20,955 nt of DNA, from assembly GCA_023430465.1 (NCBI GenBank), contig JAEZAM010000018.1, positions 1-20,955 of the forward strand, in the 5' to 3' direction. This document shows, piece after piece, positions 7,935 to 16,500 of this stretch. Position 1 is the stretch's first letter. Each line of letters opens with the position of its first letter. This DNA comes from Bacteroidota bacterium (GTDB lineage Bacteria > Bacteroidota > Bacteroidia > Chitinophagales > Chitinophagaceae). A program made the position numbers and the translations under genes. The notes under the pieces were generated by a model. It did not search any database, was not told the origin of the DNA, and saw nothing but the letters and a program-made list of their open reading frames with translations.

Positions 7935-9623
7935 TTACTTCGCGACTTTTTTTACGGTGATGTAAAAATTAGGATCAACATTCAATGTTGTGCCGGTGAA
8001 ACCTGGTATTGTCACGGCCTTCCAGGCTATCCCCGGATGAATCCAATGTGATTTATTCCCAACGATCACCTTAACAGGCATGTCGAAACCCGGGATGCAA
8101 TTCGTCCATCTTGCGCTGACTGTCTTACCGGTTATTTTGTATTCCAGTACCGGGATCGTTGTGGCGCGGAGATACTGGTCAAACACCTTGTCCAGTTTTT
8201 TGCCAGACTCTTTTATGATATAAGCTTCCACCTTCGCGGATGTAACCGTGCTGTGGTAAAACTCTTTGTTCATGCCGGTGAGGATGGCTTTGAATTTTTC
8301 ATCATCACCAATGATCTGCCGGATGGTGTGAATGAGGTTGGCACCTTTCGCATACATATCACCGCTGCCTTCTTTGTTAACCCCATAAGATCCAATGATC
8401 GGCCGGTCGTTCTGGATGGTTTTGCGCAAACCCTGGCAGTATTCATCGGCCGCTTTTTTACCATACTGGCATTCCACGAACAACACTTCGGAATAATCGG
8501 TGAATCCTTCGTGTACCCACATGTCGGCTATGTCATTGGTCGTAATGTTATTGGCAAACCACTCATGACCGCTTTCGTGGATAATGATATAATCCCATTT
8601 CTTGCCCCAGCCACTGCCGGAAAGGTCTGTGCCGAGATAGCCATCACGGTATTTGTTTCCATAAGCCACGGCACTCTGGTGCTCCATCCCGAGATGGGAA
8701 CTTTCTACCATCTTGTAACTGTCTTCATAGAACGGATAAGGGCCAAACCATTTTTCAAAGCAGGATAACATGGGTTTTACGTCACGGCCAAATTGCTTTT
8801 TCGCCTTGTCGATATTATAGTCAAGCACCCAGTAGCTGCAGTCGAGATTTCCTTTCAACCCCGGATACGTCTCCTGCCAGTTAACGTAATAGCCGATATA
8901 CGGAACGATGTTGTAATTGTTGATCGGGTTGGTGACTTCCCAGGTCCAGGTACTGGTGCTGTCTGCAAGTTGTTTTGTGCTTTTGAGTCGGCCGTTGCCC
9001 ACAGCTACCAACGGCTGAGGCACATTGATGCTGAGGGTTGCGCCGTATTGCGGTTCATCGCTCTGGTGATCTTTGCAGGGAAACCATACACTGGCACCGA
9101 GGCCCTGGCAGGCGACGGTGATCCAGGGCCGCCCTTTTTCGTCCGAGGCCCAGATCCAACCACCATCCCAGGGTGCATTCACGGCTGCCCTTGGTTTGCC
9201 TTTATAATGGACGATCAGTGTATGAAAATCAGCTTTGCCGGTGCTGGTCGTAAATTCCCTTTCACCAAAATCTATGAAATACACATTGCCCTCCCGTCTG
9301 AAGGGGAGTGCGCCATACTTGTTCTGCGCATATTCGATCCGTTCGATCTCCATTGGTTTCTGCAGATCGATCTGCATGTAGCGGTGTTTGCCGGGTTTTA
9401 CGATGCTGAAGGTGATCGCATTTTTTCCCTGGATGGTCTTTGTATCCGGGTTCACTTTCACCGACAGATCATATTTCTGCACATCCCACCATGTTCGGCC
9501 TGGGCCCAGGGAGCCACGCAACGTATCATAATGGGTGAAAGATTGGGCGGTAGCCGCAAAACTTATGAATAAAATGGAGAGGAGAACGAATGCTTTTGCC
9601 ATGTATTTCACGCGGGAATTCAT
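7935..9623 (-). CDS. M1-family zinc metallopeptidase (exported aminopeptidase-like)
   Basis: 562 residues with a signal peptide (hydrophobic 11-25, probable cleavage after ATA/AQ). The zinc site is HESGH at 349-353, with the third ligand Glu372 in WVHEGF 19 residues after the second histidine, exactly the gluzincin spacing. GMEHQ at 312-316 occupies the position of the exopeptidase GxMEN motif, supporting aminopeptidase activity. The protein has the N-terminal beta domain and catalytic domain but ends soon after, lacking the long C-terminal helical domain of PepN-type enzymes. It likely trims peptides in the periplasm or outside the cell. ATG 9623 is used; a second in-frame ATG at 9602 would also give a working signal peptide. 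It is divergent from a peptide-type solute-binding protein, which fits a shared role in peptide use. Confidence 0.93.
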   Translation of the reverse strand: MNSRVKYMAKAFVLLSILFISFAATAQSFTHYDTLRGSLGPGRTWWDVQKYDLSVKVNPDTKTIQGKNAITFSIVKPGKHRYMQIDLQKPMEIERIEYAQNKYGALPFRREGNVYFIDFGEREFTTSTGKADFHTLIVHYKGKPRAAVNAPWDGGWIWASDEKGRPWITVACQGLGASVWFPCKDHQSDEPQYGATLSINVPQPLVAVGNGRLKSTKQLADSTSTWTWEVTNPINNYNIVPYIGYYVNWQETYPGLKGNLDCSYWVLDYNIDKAKKQFGRDVKPMLSCFEKWFGPYPFYEDSYKMVESSHLGMEHQSAVAYGNKYRDGYLGTDLSGSGWGKKWDYIIIHESGHEWFANNITTNDIADMWVHEGFTDYSEVLFVECQYGKKAADEYCQGLRKTIQNDRPIIGSYGVNKEGSGDMYAKGANLIHTIRQIIGDDEKFKAILTGMNKEFYHSTVTSAKVEAYIIKESGKKLDKVFDQYLRATTIPVLEYKITGKTVSARWTNCIPGFDMPVKVIVGNKSHWIHPGIAWKAVTIPGFTGTTLNVDPNFYITVKKVAK

Positions 9624-9631
9624 TTGAATTG

Positions 9632-9639
9632 TAAATTTA
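9632..9639. promoter_or_regulatory. Palindromic TAAATTTA between divergent starts
   Basis: The 23-bp gap between the M1 peptidase and solute-binding protein start codons contains the palindrome TAAATTTA. It matches TAnnTTTG at 7 of 8 positions on both strands. It could be a -7 element for either or both genes. No TTG is found at the right distance on either side, so support is weak. Confidence 0.3.
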
Positions 9640-9646
9640 GCTGTTC

Positions 9647-11296
9647 ATGGCAAAAATGAAAGCTAAATCGCAGCGAGTGGCATTATTGGCCCTCTTACCG
9701 GTGGTCATGTGTGTGATGACAGGTTGTGGGGACCGGGCAGGCAGTGGGAAAAAGATCTTCCACTATAATGAAGTGACGGGGATTGCATCGCTGGATCCTG
9801 CATTCGCAAAAAACCAGTCAGTCATGTGGCCGGTGCATCAGCTCTACAATACCCTGGTAGAAATCGATGATAGTCTCCGGATCGTTCCATCATTGGCGAC
9901 GCGATGGAGTATTTCTCCCGACCGGCTCAGTTACACATTCACCATCCGGGATGATGTCTATTTTCACGACGATCCCTGTTTCCCTTCCGGTAAAGGAAGG
10001 CGGCTGACTGCAAATGATGTCGCTTACAGTCTACAGCGGATCATCGATCCAGCCACTGCGAGCCCGGGCAGTTGGATATTTAACCGCAAGGTGGATAGCA
10101 CCGGAGCATTCACGGCTGTGGATGATTCCACGTTTGTTCTTCGCCTTGCTGCTCCCTACACGCCGATACTGGGCATCCTTTCCATGCAGTATTGTTCCAT
10201 CGTTCCCCACGAAGCCACCGCAAAGTATGGTGCCGATTTCCGCCGCCACCCTGTTGGCTCAGGCCCGTTTCGTTTTGTCGCCTGGGAAGAAGGACAGGCC
10301 CTCGTGTTGCAGAAAAATCCTGCGTATTGGGAGGTCGACAGCCGGGGAAACCGGCTGCCGTATATAGATGGCATTAAAGTGAGTTTCTACGACAGCAAAG
10401 CAACGGAGTTCCTGCTGTTCCGCCAGGAAAAGTTGTCGTTTGTGAATGACATCGAATCGTCTTTCAAAGATGAGATATTGACGAAGCAGGGTGTGCTCCG
10501 CAAAAACTGGGAAGGTAAAGTGGAGCTGCAGGTTAATCCCTATCTCAACATTGAATACCTCGGGATACTCGTGGATGAGAACAATGAGCTGGTCAAAACA
10601 TCCCCCTTGCGGTTGAAACAGATCCGGCAGGCGATAAACTATGGTTTTGACCGGCGCAAGATGATATTGTACCTGCGAAACTCGCTGGGTACGCCTGCGG
10701 AATCAGGATTTGTGCCGCTTGGCCTGCCTTCGTTCAGCATGGAGAAAGTGAAAGGATACCATTATGATCCGGTGAAAAGCCGCGCGCTCCTGCGGGAGGC
10801 TGGTTTCCCCGATGGCAGAGGGCTACCAAGGGTAAAATTGCAAACGATCGCGCTGTATGCAGACATGGGAGATTTTATTGCCAAGCAACTGGAAGAGATC
10901 GGTATACCGGTACAGGTGGAAACGGTACAAAAATCATTGTTGCTGGAGATGACGGCCAATTCAAGGACAAATTTTTTCCGCGGAAGCTGGATTGCCGATT
11001 ATCCCGATGCGGAAAATTATCTGTCGGTTTTTTACTCTAAAAATCCGGCACCACCGAACTATACACGCTATCACAATCCGGCGTTCGATAGGGTGTTCGA
11101 ACAGGCGATGCTGGAAGAGAATGATACACTGCGCTACAAACTTTACCAGCAGGCCGATCAATTGATGATCAATGATGCGCCCGTAGTCCCATTATGGTAT
11201 GATAAAGTTGTAAGGTTAGTACAACCAGGGATTACAGGCTTTACTCCAAATGGAGTAAACCTGCTTGAACTGCGTTACATAAAAATGCCCGGGTGA
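9647..11296 (+). CDS. ABC transporter solute-binding lipoprotein, family 5 (peptide/nickel type)
   Basis: 549 residues, normal for the SBP_bac_5 (OppA/DppA) family. The signal peptide ends in lipobox VMTGC (Cys27). Family features include the early SLDPAFAKN-type segment, LATRWSISPDRLSYTFTIRDDVYFHDD, LTANDVAYSLQRIIDP, and a C-terminal TRYHNPAFDRVFEQA segment followed by DAPVVPLWY. The protein would capture oligopeptides or similar solutes for an inner-membrane permease. No permease or ATPase gene is next to it, so it either uses a distant transporter or acts alone. A second in-frame ATG lies at 9656. It is divergent from the M1 peptidase, suggesting linked roles in peptide degradation and uptake; that link is an inference. 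Confidence 0.93.
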   Translation: MAKMKAKSQRVALLALLPVVMCVMTGCGDRAGSGKKIFHYNEVTGIASLDPAFAKNQSVMWPVHQLYNTLVEIDDSLRIVPSLATRWSISPDRLSYTFTIRDDVYFHDDPCFPSGKGRRLTANDVAYSLQRIIDPATASPGSWIFNRKVDSTGAFTAVDDSTFVLRLAAPYTPILGILSMQYCSIVPHEATAKYGADFRRHPVGSGPFRFVAWEEGQALVLQKNPAYWEVDSRGNRLPYIDGIKVSFYDSKATEFLLFRQEKLSFVNDIESSFKDEILTKQGVLRKNWEGKVELQVNPYLNIEYLGILVDENNELVKTSPLRLKQIRQAINYGFDRRKMILYLRNSLGTPAESGFVPLGLPSFSMEKVKGYHYDPVKSRALLREAGFPDGRGLPRVKLQTIALYADMGDFIAKQLEEIGIPVQVETVQKSLLLEMTANSRTNFFRGSWIADYPDAENYLSVFYSKNPAPPNYTRYHNPAFDRVFEQAMLEENDTLRYKLYQQADQLMINDAPVVPLWYDKVVRLVQPGITGFTPNGVNLLELRYIKMPG

Positions 11297-11383
11297 ACTG
11301 AAAACGGGAAACAGAGCGAGAACACACGCAGTAGGAGACCGGTGCTTTTTTACTTTTTAATCTTGTAGCAACTCACTTACAGG

Positions 11384-12061
11384 CTATTTCTTGAGTTTAT
11401 CCTTGAATACCTTCCTGAACTTGTCAACCTTGGGACGAATCACCACTTTGCAGTAAGGATTATTGCCCTCGTTCAATTCGAAGTATTGCTGGTGATAGTC
11501 TTCGGCAGTGAAAAATTCAGAGGCAGGTTTGATCTCAGTCACGATGGGGTTATCAAAAGCACCGCTTTTGTCAAGTTCCGCTTTATATTTCTCTGCTTTT
11601 TCCTTTTGTTCATTATTATGGTAGTAAATGCCACTGCGGTATTGAGTACCTACATCGGCACCCTGGCGGTTCAGCGTGGTCGGGTCATGGGTTTCCCAAA
11701 ACACTTCAAGGAGTTCGTCGAAACTGATCTTGGAGGGATCGTAAACGATTTGCAGTGCTTCTGCATGGCCGGTTTCGCCTGTACAAACCTGTTTATAGGT
11801 CGGATTTTTTACGTGACCATCGGTGTAACCTGAAGTAGCGCTGATGACGCCATCAAGTTGCTCAAAGATGGCTTCTGTACACCAGAAGCAGCCATTGGCA
11901 AAGGTTGCGGTATCCGTCTGCCCGGGAGCAGGGGTTGGGGTTGTGGTATTGTTAGTTGCTGTCATAAGTTTTTTATCAGGGGCACTGTTTTGCGCACAGG
12001 CAGGCAATGCTGCCAGTGAGATAACAGTAAACGCCAGGGTAAGTTTAAGAGTGAGGCTCAT
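11384..12061 (-). CDS. msrA: Peptide-methionine (S)-S-oxide reductase, exported
   Basis: 225 residues. The catalytic motif GCFWC sits at 57-61 (nucleophile Cys58), followed by the MsrA core: ATSGYTDG, NPTYKQVCTGETGHAEAL, and DPTTLNRQGADVGTQYRSGIYY in the substrate pocket. A further cysteine in NPYCKVVI near the C-terminus is a candidate resolving residue. The N-terminus is a hydrophobic signal (about 5-20) with LPAC at 19-22, followed by a Thr/Pro-rich linker, so the enzyme is exported. It could be a lipoprotein, although Pro at -2 is unusual. It would repair oxidised methionine in envelope proteins. No MsrB gene is nearby. A TTNAGG array begins about 10 bp upstream of its ATG. Confidence 0.95.
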   Translation of the reverse strand: MSLTLKLTLAFTVISLAALPACAQNSAPDKKLMTATNNTTTPTPAPGQTDTATFANGCFWCTEAIFEQLDGVISATSGYTDGHVKNPTYKQVCTGETGHAEALQIVYDPSKISFDELLEVFWETHDPTTLNRQGADVGTQYRSGIYYHNNEQKEKAEKYKAELDKSGAFDNPIVTEIKPASEFFTAEDYHQQYFELNEGNNPYCKVVIRPKVDKFRKVFKDKLKK

Positions 12062-12066
12062 TGAGG

Positions 12067-12074
12067 CGAAATTA
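12067..12074 (-). promoter_or_regulatory. Candidate -7 element for msrA
   Basis: On the minus strand this reads TAATTTCG, one mismatch from TAnnTTTG, ending five bases before the msrA ATG. Transcription from here would be leaderless or nearly so. The region where a -33 element would lie is filled by hexamer repeats, with no TTG at 19-21 bp. The match is tentative; a promoter beyond the repeats is equally possible. Confidence 0.3.
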
Positions 12075-12143
12075 AGGTTAAGGTTAAGGTTGAGGCTAAG
12101 GTTTAGGTTTAGGTTTAGGTTTAGGTTGAGGTTGAGATTGAGG
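12072..12143. repeat. Twelve-unit TTNAGG hexamer array upstream of msrA
   Basis: Twelve contiguous 6-bp units, nearly all TTNAGG: three TTAAGG, one TTGAGG, one CTAAGG, four identical TTTAGG, then TTGAGG, TTGAGA, TTGAGG. The four identical units in the middle suggest recent copy-number change. The array lies between the divergent msrA and ROK genes, immediately upstream of msrA. It shares its unit with the array after dnaE. Confidence 0.92.
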
Positions 12144-12244
12144 GTAGTGGCAGCCCCGCACTTGATAGAAACGCTCGCGAAAGGAAAAGGTTATGTTAAT
12201 CGATGGTGAAACAGGGGTATGCACTTAGAAAATGTTTTTAAATT

Positions 12245-12274
12245 TTCTTAAAACTTTTTTGTTTTTTTTAAGAA
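12245..12274. promoter_or_regulatory. Candidate operator: 9-bp perfect inverted repeat
   Basis: TTCTTAAAA at 12245-12253 and TTTTAAGAA at 12266-12274 are exact inverted repeats separated by 12 bp. The dyad spans the predicted -33 element (12258-12261) of the ROK-susC-susD promoter. ROK repressors bind AT-rich palindromes near their own promoters, so this is a natural autoregulatory site. The flanks are very AT-rich, which raises the chance of coincidence. Confidence 0.55.
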
Positions 12275-12287
12275 GTTTGCTAGTTTG
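12258..12287 (+). promoter_or_regulatory. Promoter for the ROK-susC-susD operon
   Basis: TTTG at 12258-12261, a 19-bp spacer, and TAGTTTG at 12281-12287. The latter is one base short of TAnnTTTG. Transcription would start near 12294, giving a leader of about 24 nt before ATG 12318. The TTG at 12285 falls inside the -7 element and so cannot be the start codon if this promoter is used. Confidence 0.6.
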
Positions 12288-12317
12288 AGGAAGATTTTTA
12301 GGAAACAATTGCTGCTT

Positions 12318-13544
12318 ATGGGAAAACATGCCGGTTATAAGGATCTGATCCTGCGCGAATTTTATTTCGCCGGATCGTTGTCCTGTGCGGATTTGAGCGA
12401 GCGCATCTCCAAAAGTCTTCCGCTTACGATGAAGGTGTTGAATGAGCTGATCACTGATGGGTATGTCCGTGAATCCGGCTATGCTCCCTCCAGCGGCGGC
12501 CGTCGGCCCCTTATGTATTCCCTAATCCCCGGTACTGTCTATATTCTTGCTGTCGCCATGGACCAACTGGTCACCCGCATATCCATCATGGACAGCAATA
12601 ACCGGCATGTGGCCGGGATCCAGCGCATCGATCTGCCTCTCCAGGGAAATCCCGATGCTTTGAAATTATTGGGTGAGGCGATGGAGGCCGCCATAGTCAG
12701 TTCGGGTGTTGACCGCCGGCTGATCATTGGTGCAGGTATCGGAATGCCTGGGTTTATCGATGTCAAAAAAGGTCTGAATTACTCCTTCGTTGAATCAAGA
12801 GGCGAATCCATCACGACTTCCCTTTCCCGGAAGTTAAATATGCCGGTCTTTATTGACAATGACTCAAGCCTCATTGCGCTGGCAGAGTTCCGTTTCGGTG
12901 CTGCCCGCAATGTGCGGAATGCCATGGTGCTAAACATCAACTGGGGAATTGGGCTGGGAATGGTATTGAACGGTGAATTGTTTCGTGGTCATAACGGTTT
13001 TGCCGGTGAGTTCAGTCACCTCCCGATGTTCACCAACAATAAACTTTGTGCCTGCGGCAAAACGGGCTGCCTGGAAACGGAAAGTTCATTGAATGTGGTG
13101 GTGGACAAAGCAGCAGCGGGCATAGCCGCCGGCCGCTTGTCGAGCCTGGGCCGCAGTTTCCCGAGCGGTGATGTTGAAAAAGATTGTGAAGCGCTGATAC
13201 AGGCGGCCATGAAGGGCGACCAGTTTGCTGTGGAGTTGCTCTCCGAAGCTGGTTATCATATCGGCAGGGGCGTCGCTATACTGATCCACCTGGTGAATCC
13301 GGAGGTGGTCATACTCAGCGGTCGTGGCGCATTTGCCGGAAAGATCTGGCAGGTGCCGATCCAGCAGGCATTGAATGAAGATTGTATACCGCGGCTGGCG
13401 GCGAACACCGGTATCGAAATTTCGACACTGGGTTATGAGGCCGAGTTGATAGGATCGGCCGCATTGGTTATGGAAAACAGGTTGAAGATATCCGGCAATG
13501 CAAGGGACCTGCCGGCATTGGTACAAAACAAAGAATTGAAATAG
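12318..13544 (+). CDS. ROK-family transcriptional regulator / sugar-kinase-like protein
   Basis: 408 residues from ATG 12318. An N-terminal winged helix-turn-helix (about 8-62) is followed by an ROK domain: GAGIGMPGFID near 138-148, VFIDNDSS at 177-184 containing the Asp that is catalytic in ROK kinases, GIGLG near 210, GHNGFAGEFSHLP, and the zinc motif CACGKTGCLE at about 244-253. The HTH-plus-ROK layout is that of NagC/Mlc/XylR-type regulators that sense a sugar or sugar phosphate. The SusC gene follows by 47 bp on the same strand with no promoter match between, so it is likely first in a ROK-susC-susD operon. The dyad upstream suggests autoregulation. The kinase Asp is retained, so sugar phosphorylation cannot be excluded. 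The ligand is unknown. Confidence 0.9.
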   Translation: MGKHAGYKDLILREFYFAGSLSCADLSERISKSLPLTMKVLNELITDGYVRESGYAPSSGGRRPLMYSLIPGTVYILAVAMDQLVTRISIMDSNNRHVAGIQRIDLPLQGNPDALKLLGEAMEAAIVSSGVDRRLIIGAGIGMPGFIDVKKGLNYSFVESRGESITTSLSRKLNMPVFIDNDSSLIALAEFRFGAARNVRNAMVLNINWGIGLGMVLNGELFRGHNGFAGEFSHLPMFTNNKLCACGKTGCLETESSLNVVVDKAAAGIAAGRLSSLGRSFPSGDVEKDCEALIQAAMKGDQFAVELLSEAGYHIGRGVAILIHLVNPEVVILSGRGAFAGKIWQVPIQQALNEDCIPRLAANTGIEISTLGYEAELIGSAALVMENRLKISGNARDLPALVQNKELK

Positions 13545-13591
13545 CTCTCACCATACGATTCATGTTTATTAAAACTCAAAAAACAACTGCA

Positions 13592-16500
13592 ATGAAGAAC
13601 AAAAGATTACTGCTTGTGTTCATGGCCCTGCTGATGAGCAACGCCCTGTTGCTTGCGCAGGTCAGACGCACAATCACCGGTACTGTCACGGACAATACCG
13701 GGAAACCGGTGCCCTCCGCGACTGTGGCGATTAAAGGCACGACCACGACCGTGGTAACCGATGACAATGGTCGTTTTACACTCACAACTGATAAAGCTGA
13801 CGCCGTACTCCAGATCAGCTCCGTGAGCTTTACCGCCATCGAAGTTCCTGCGAGCGGGGCGACGGTAAATGCTACCCTCCAGCCGGTCGCTGGCGACCTC
13901 GGTGAAGTAGTAGTTACCGCTCTCGGTATCCGCAAGGCAAAAAAATCTGTCGGTTATGCCGTACAGGAAGTAAAAGGTACTACCCTGGTAGGTGCCCGCG
14001 AACCAAACCTCGTGAACGCGCTGAGCGGTCAGGTTGCAGGTTTGCAGGTGGTTCGTTCCAGCAATGGTCCTGCCGGATCTTCCAAGATCATCCTTCGTGG
14101 TAACAACTCACTCACTGGAAGCAACCAGCCGCTGATCGTTGTGGATGGTATCCCCGTTGACAACTTCACTGGTACAACCAACAACGATTACTGGAACCCA
14201 GGTACAGATATGGGTAACGGTCTGTCTGATATCAATGCAGAAGACATCGAAAGCCTTTCGGTATTGAAAGGTCCATCCGCTGCGGCCCTCTATGGTTCGA
14301 GAGCAGGTAACGGTGTCATCCTCATCACAACAAAGTCAGGCCGCAAGCAAAACGGTCTTGGTATCACTGTTACATCTTCTATCGGCGTTGAGAGCATCTT
14401 TACCAACCCTGATATGCAGAACAGTTTCGGTCAGGGGTTGGACAACATTTATGATCCTGCTTCACAGTTAAGCTGGGGTCCTAAGGCAACTGGTCAGAAT
14501 GTGACAAACTGGAATGGTCAGACCGTTCCTCTTCGTACATATGACAACGTAAAAAATTATTTCGATAAAGGTATCACCCAGAATCATGGGGTGTCTTTCC
14601 AACAGCAGTACAAGTCAACTTCTATCTATACCTCTTTCAACAGGCTGGAAGACAGGAGCATGATCCCAAATGTGAAACTCACAAGGACAAACCTTCTCGC
14701 CCGCGCCGTTAGCAAGTTTGGTAAGAATGACAAATGGACTTCCGACACGAAGGTTCAGTACAGCAATTCAGATGCGGAGAACCGTCCGATCAACGGCCGT
14801 GACAACAGTAGTGCATTTGTACTGTATATGCTGCCACGCTCAATGGATATCCGCCAGTTCAAACAATCCACTGACCAGAATGGCAACATGATCTGGTATC
14901 CCGGTGGTGGTAACCAGATCAACCCTTACTGGAGAAACACATATGATCAGAACCAGGATGTCCGTGATCGTTTCCTCCTGAACGGATCATTGAAATATGA
15001 CTTCACGAGCTGGTTGAATATGGAAGTAAAGGCGGGTGCAGATATGTATACAACCAACACAGAGTCTAAAGTGTATGCAGGCAGCCCGATCACTCCAACA
15101 GGTCGATACAGCCTCGGCAAACAAACTTTCACAGAAACCAACTACAGCACACTCATCAACGCCCGCAAGGACAATCTCGCCGGACGCCTTGGTGGTAACC
15201 TGACGCTTGGTGGCAACCTGATGTCCCAGAAATGGTCTTCGATCGGTGCCAATTCAGGTATCCTCGTAGTGCCAAACCTGTTCTCGATCAACAATGGTGT
15301 TGCCAATCCAACGGTATCAGAAGGGTTTACACAGCGCAAGATCAATTCATTGTATGGAACAGCAGGTATCAACTGGGATGGATGGGCGTTCCTTGATGCG
15401 ACCTTCCGTAACGACTGGAGTTCGACGCTCAGCAAATCAAACCGCTCCTTCTTCTACCCAAGCGTTAGTGCTGCGGTGATCGTTACCGATATGATCGGTA
15501 AAATGGGTGGCAATGTACCAGCGTGGATATCTTATGCAAAAGTAAGAGGGTCTTATGCGCAGGTAGGTAATGACCTGTCTCCTTACCAACTCTACAACAC
15601 ATTCTTGATCGGTAAAGATCCTAACGGTAACACCACAGCTACACGTAACCAGACTTTGTTTGATGAGGACGTGCAGAGCGAGCTCATCAAATCCCTGGAG
15701 GTTGGTGCGGAAGTTCGCTTCCTGAACAATCGCGTTGGGTTTGACTTCGCTTATTACAAATCGAATGCGACAAACCAACTGATCGATGTGGCAATGGACC
15801 CCCTCAGTGGTTACTCATTCCGCAAAGTAAATGCCGGTGATATCCAGAATCAGGGTATCGAGTTAATGGTTGATGGCCGTGTGCTTTCCAATCCAAACGG
15901 TTTCAACTGGAACGTAATGGTGAACTATTCCGTTAACAAGAATGACATCAAAGAACTTTCTCCTGAATTCGGCATCAACAGTTACAGGCTTGGCGGTTTT
16001 GATGATGTATCAGTATTGGCGGTAACAGGTGCCCGTTATGGTGAGATCTATGGTACTAAATTCGTTCGTGTAAAAGATGCAGCAAGTCCGTTCTTCGGGC
16101 AGGTTGTACTGGATGCAAACGGTCTCCCTCAGCGTGACCCTGAGATCCAGCGCCTCGGCAACCAGCAGGCTACCGGTCTGTTGGGTGTTACAAACAGCTT
16201 CTCTTACAAAGGATTTGGACTTTCTTTCCTTATTGATGCACGTTTCGGCGGTAAAATATTCTCTGCCACACATGTAGCTATGCAACTGAACGGAACATCT
16301 GCCGTGACTGCACCAAATGGTGAAAGAGAAAATTTCGTTGTTGATGGTGTTGTTTCAAACGGTTCAGGCGGATACACCAAGAACGCCATCGCGGTAAGCC
16401 CACAGCTTTACTGGAGAGCGGTTGCAGGTGCCAATAACCTCGGTATCACTGAAGCTAACCTTTACGATGCGGACAACGTGCGCCTGCGTAATGTGCAGCT

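Noticed and set aside
11297..11383. Terminator between the solute-binding gene and msrA
   Set aside because: There is a T-rich stretch after GGTGC near 11345, but only a very short GCA/TGC stem can be drawn, so no hairpin is supportable.
12072..12143. TTAGGG-like repeats as a telomere or linear-replicon end
   Set aside because: The units are heterogeneous (TTNAGG), the array is only 72 bp, it lies between two ordinary genes, and a second array is internal at 549-584.
12285..12317. TTG start for the ROK protein
   Set aside because: The TTG overlaps the predicted -7 element; ATG 12318 gives a normal HTH N-terminus.
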